From assembly GCA_001604495.1 (NCBI GenBank), contig LVBR01000053.1, positions 1 to 9,648 of the forward strand: a stretch of DNA of 9,648 nucleotides, written 5' to 3'. How positions within the stretch are numbered: position 1 is the first letter of the stretch; every line of letters begins with the position of its first letter. Positions 7,482 through 9,648 of this stretch are shown one piece after another. Below the pieces are notes generated by a model that did no database searches, had not been told where the DNA came from, and saw nothing but the letters and a program-made list of their open reading frames with translations. The DNA is from Acholeplasmatales bacterium Tener_01. Lineage in GTDB: Bacteria > Bacillota_I > Bacilli_A > ML615J-28 > CAG-698. The position numbers and the translations under genes are program-made.

Positions 7482-7491
7482 ATTATACCAT
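7482..7491 (-). promoter_or_regulatory. Extended -10 promoter for the five-gene minus-strand operon
   Basis: The minus strand reads ATGGTATAAT, a consensus TATAAT (7482-7487) with the TG-n extension (7488-7490). No good TTGACA lies 16-18 bases upstream, where there is a T-tract instead, which fits an extended -10 promoter. Transcription would start near 7475, leaving a leader of about 20 bases before the ATG. That is too short for a riboswitch or an attenuator. Confidence 0.7.
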
Positions 7492-7516
7492 AAAGAAAAA
7501 GTAAAAAAAAGAAAAG
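7492..7516. other. A-rich tract between the divergent promoters
   Basis: A nearly pure A (plus strand) / T (minus strand) tract of about 25 bases broken by a few G and T. It covers the -35 and upstream area of the minus promoter and lies upstream of the plus promoter. It could act as an UP element or bend the DNA; this is inferred from composition only. Confidence 0.4.
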
Positions 7517-7553
7517 ATACTCAATTATTTTTAGTGATTTAGTGGCACTATTT

Positions 7554-7562
7554 TGGTATAAT
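7554..7562 (+). promoter_or_regulatory. Extended -10 promoter of hflX
   Basis: The plus strand reads TGGTATAAT, with TATAAT at 7557-7562 and the TG-n extension at 7554-7556. The -35 region (about 7534-7539, GTGATT) is poor. Transcription would begin near 7569, only about 15 bases before the hflX ATG, so the ribosome binding site would sit almost at the 5' end of the message. Confidence 0.75.
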
Positions 7563-7570
7563 ATTAAAAT

Positions 7571-7579
7571 GGAGGTGAT
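7571..7579 (+). promoter_or_regulatory. Strong ribosome binding site of hflX
   Basis: GGAGGTGAT is a near-perfect match to the 3' end of 16S rRNA, four bases before the ATG at 7584 and eight bases from the end of GGAGG. It fixes the start at 7584. The in-frame GTG at 7542 lies upstream of the promoter -10 and would not be transcribed from it. Confidence 0.9.
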
Positions 7580-7583
7580 AAAT

Positions 7584-8864
7584 ATGCAAGATAACACATT
7601 TCCATTCCAAAAAGCTTTGATTGTTGGGGTGAATACTAATGATGATGACGCTAAATTCCTTGAAGAAGTCGAGGAACTTAAAAGCCTAGCCCTAGCGTGT
7701 GAAGTTGAAGTACTCGATGTTATCACCCAAAATAGACGCTTTCCTGATGTTAACACCTATGTTGGTAAAGGTAAAATCGAAGAAATCAAAGTTGCAATCA
7801 ATGCTTTAGATATTGAAGTAGTTTTATTTAATGATGAACTGGCTCCATCACAAATATCAAATCTACAAAAACTACTTGATATTCAAATCTTTGACCGTAC
7901 ATATGTTATTTTAGAGATATTTAAACGCCGTGCTAAAACTAAAGAAGCTAAACTTCAAGTAGAGATTGCTTCCCTTGACTATATGCTTCCACGTTTAGTT
8001 GGCCTTCATCAAGGATTATCTCGTCAAAGAGGTACTGGTGGTGGCTTTGCTCATGGACGTGGTGCCGGTGAAACCCAACTTGAACTAGATAGACGTGTCA
8101 CAACAAACAAAATCGTTCAATTACGTGAAGAACTATCTCAAATTACTAAACTTAGAAAAGAACAAAGAAGCTTACGTAAGAAAAACGAAGAAAAAGTTGT
8201 AAGCCTAGTAGGCTACACTAATAGCGGTAAATCATCAACTTTAAATGCCATTTTAAAGCATTCAACTGCCTTAAAGAAAGAAGTATTTGAAAAGGATATG
8301 CTATTTGCAACTCTTGAGACTTCAACTAGATCAATTGAACTTAAAAATGGAGCTCACTTCTTACTAACTGATACTGTTGGATTTGTTAATAAACTTCCTC
8401 ACCACTTAGTTGAATCATTTAAGTCAACATTGGAAGAAGTAAAAGAATCTGATTTAATAATTCATGTTGTGGACGCATCAAATCCAAGTTTTATCGACCA
8501 AATCGCAACAACTAACAAAGTATTAGAAGAACTTGATGCTAAAGGCATCCCTGTAATTTATGCTTTTAATAAGGTTGATAAAGTTGATGGCTACTTCTTT
8601 ATTCCTCAAGAATACTATCCTGCAATCACCACTTCAGCAAAAACTGATGAAGGAATCGGTCAGCTTATTAAGATGATTGTTGAAAAGGTGTTTGATGATT
8701 ATTCAAGTTGTACTCTATTAATTCCTTATAAAGATACAAAAGATTTAGAAGTAATCAAACAAAACGCAATCGACTATGAAGTAACATATAACGATGAAGG
8801 ATCAATCTTTAAAGGTAAAGTTAATAAAAAGATTACAAACATTATTAATAAATACCAAAAATAA
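7584..8864 (+). CDS. hflX: Ribosome-associated GTPase HflX
   Basis: HflX binds the 50S subunit and splits or rescues stalled ribosomes under stress, hydrolysing GTP. The 426-residue protein has the usual length and domain order: an N-terminal HflX domain with YVGKGKIEEI (59-68), a Gly-rich loop and coiled region with GAGETQLELDRR (160-171), then the G domain. G1 is GYTNSGKS (210-217), the switch I region is TLETSTR (243-249), G3 is DTVGF (263-267), G4 is NKVD (329-332) and G5 is SAK (351-353). A short C-terminal domain follows. Two conserved spots differ from the common text: GPGETQLE has Ala161 for Pro, and the TLDPTTR-like switch reads TLETSTR. The gene stands alone, with its own promoter upstream and a terminator overlapping its stop codon. 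It is divergent from the cdaA operon. Confidence 0.96.
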   Translation: MQDNTFPFQKALIVGVNTNDDDAKFLEEVEELKSLALACEVEVLDVITQNRRFPDVNTYVGKGKIEEIKVAINALDIEVVLFNDELAPSQISNLQKLLDIQIFDRTYVILEIFKRRAKTKEAKLQVEIASLDYMLPRLVGLHQGLSRQRGTGGGFAHGRGAGETQLELDRRVTTNKIVQLREELSQITKLRKEQRSLRKKNEEKVVSLVGYTNSGKSSTLNAILKHSTALKKEVFEKDMLFATLETSTRSIELKNGAHFLLTDTVGFVNKLPHHLVESFKSTLEEVKESDLIIHVVDASNPSFIDQIATTNKVLEELDAKGIPVIYAFNKVDKVDGYFFIPQEYYPAITTSAKTDEGIGQLIKMIVEKVFDDYSSCTLLIPYKDTKDLEVIKQNAIDYEVTYNDEGSIFKGKVNKKITNIINKYQK

Positions 8865-8888
8865 AAAGCGCATTAACTGCGCTTTTTT
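8863..8888. terminator. Bidirectional intrinsic terminator between hflX and the ribokinase-like gene
   Basis: A perfect inverted repeat with arms AAAAAGCGCA (8863-8872) and TGCGCTTTTT (8878-8887) closes a five-base loop TTAAC. The plus strand continues with a T-run to 8888 then ATTATT. The minus strand leaves the hairpin into TTTTTATTTTT, so both directions can terminate. The hflX stop (8862-8864) touches the left arm, and the stop of the convergent gene (8873-8875) lies in the loop. Confidence 0.92.
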
Positions 8889-9648
8889 ATTATCTCTTTA
8901 ATCATATCGATCGTAATTTCACTGTTTATCGCACCAGGGTACAGTGTTGAAAGACTTGCACAAATATTTGAATAAATTATAGCATCATCTTGCTCAAAGT
9001 TATTAGCTAACGAATAGCAATACATCGCATTAAATGAGTCCCCTGCACCTGTTGTATCAACTGGATTAACTTTAATTGTTTCGTATTTTGTCATTATTCC
9101 ATCTTTAAAATGTAGACATCCATTTTTACCAATTGTGACAATTACTTCTTTTAGTTTCTCATCTTCCATTTTATCTAGTATTTTTTCAAGTGGTTCATCA
9201 TCATCTAGATTAAATATTTGACGAGCTTCGATTTCATTTGGAGTAATAACATCAGCAAATTGCAATAATGATTTATATTCACCATTATATGGAGCAGGAT
9301 TAATGACAATCTTTACTCCTTTTTCTTTAGCAATACTAATCGCTTCAAGGTTGGCACTAAATGGCACTTCAAATTGAAGTGATAAAACATCACTTGCTTC
9401 AATTTGTTCTTTATAATCTAAGACATCTAATACTTTAAGTTTTAAGCTTGCACCAGGATACTCCAAAACTATATTTTCACCAAACTTATCTCTTAAAATA
9501 TAAGCAAAAGCTGTCTTATCTTCTTTTTCTAGTAAACTAAAGTTGATGCCACGCGCTTTTAAATCATCGGTACATTTTTTTCCACCCTCGTCAGTCCCAA
9601 TACTAGATAGATAGAAAACATCACATCCAAGTTTTTTTAATAAAACTG
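8873..9648 (-). CDS. rbsK: PfkB-family sugar kinase, probably ribokinase, partial (N-terminus off the right edge)
   Basis: Phosphorylates ribose to ribose 5-phosphate in the cytosol if it is a true ribokinase. The open frame runs without a stop from 8873 to the window edge (258 visible residues). An apparent start near 9466 is only an in-frame TTG inside the gene. The visible part opens with the ribokinase-like text LGCDVFYLSSIGTDEGG and continues with GENIVLEYPGAS, INPAP (about 115-119) and ITPNEIEA. PfkB signature 2, DTTGAGDSF, lies at 197-205 (9032-9058), with Asp203 the catalytic base. About 45-50 residues, with the first Gly-Gly sugar-binding signature, are missing. The INPAP and ITPNE text favours ribokinase over fructokinase or other PfkB members, but no transporter or regulator is visible to confirm the sugar. 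The last four codons are part of the shared terminator stem. Confidence 0.85.
   Translation of the reverse strand, partial: VLLKKLGCDVFYLSSIGTDEGGKKCTDDLKARGINFSLLEKEDKTAFAYILRDKFGENIVLEYPGASLKLKVLDVLDYKEQIEASDVLSLQFEVPFSANLEAISIAKEKGVKIVINPAPYNGEYKSLLQFADVITPNEIEARQIFNLDDDEPLEKILDKMEDEKLKEVIVTIGKNGCLHFKDGIMTKYETIKVNPVDTTGAGDSFNAMYCYSLANNFEQDDAIIYSNICASLSTLYPGAINSEITIDMIKEIIKKRS

Noticed and set aside
7542..7583. Longer hflX with a GTG start 14 codons upstream
   Set aside because: The extension overlaps the -10 element, while GGAGGTGAT precedes the ATG at 7584.
7456..7583. A c-di-AMP (ydaO) riboswitch upstream of the operon
   Set aside because: The predicted leader is only about 20 bases, far too short, and no structured element is visible.
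7427..7756. Open frame on the minus strand crossing the divergent promoter region
   Set aside because: It spans the promoters and the antisense of the hflX start; its Ser-rich N-terminus is a shadow of hflX codons.
9464..9466. Start of the ribokinase-like gene at a TTG
   Set aside because: The frame stays open to the window edge and the upstream translation carries ribokinase family text, so the true start is outside the window.

Overview
The window comes from an AT-rich, Gram-positive-type genome, most likely Bacillota/Bacilli of the Erysipelotrichales or RF39-like 'Tenericutes' kind. This rests on low GC, strong GGAGG ribosome binding sites, extended -10 promoters, a CdaA-type diadenylate cyclase and an MEP-pathway ispD. 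TGA does not look reassigned: the seven Trp codons I can see in the two minus-strand proteins that contain Trp are TGG, no long frame carries an internal TGA, and TGA ends the gene at 560-1825. That argues against Mycoplasma/Spiroplasma. The lineage call is an inference and is weak below phylum.

Positions 1-7455 (minus strand) hold one tightly packed block of five genes read right to left: (1) a 1420-residue SF1 (DUF4011/UPF1-like) helicase relative with a huge helical insertion and decayed motifs; (2) a small four-repeat ankyrin protein overlapping its 3' end; (3) the membrane diadenylate cyclase cdaA, which makes c-di-AMP; (4) a membrane protein with a PAS-like and a catalytically dead GGDEF-like domain; (5) ispD of the MEP isoprenoid pathway, cut by the left edge. 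Junctions are a 20-29 nt overlap, a 2 nt gap, a 14 nt gap and an ATGA overlap, so one transcript from the promoter near 7485 is the simplest reading. The usual cdaA partners cdaR (ybbR) and glmM are not here.

Positions 7456-7583 form a divergent promoter region with two near-identical extended -10 elements firing outward. The plus-strand gene hflX (7584-8864) encodes a ribosome-associated GTPase. It ends in a bidirectional terminator (about 8863-8888) shared with a convergent ribokinase-like gene (8873 to beyond the right edge) whose stop codon lies in the hairpin loop.

Most interesting is the block around cdaA. A pseudo-helicase, an ankyrin adaptor and a GdpP-like sensor half (membrane, PAS, dead GGDEF, no phosphodiesterase) are co-transcribed with the c-di-AMP synthase. 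I propose, as inference only, that these are regulators or partners of CdaA in this lineage. I saw no mobile elements, CRISPR array, tRNA or rRNA, and no gene-free stretch longer than about 130 bases.
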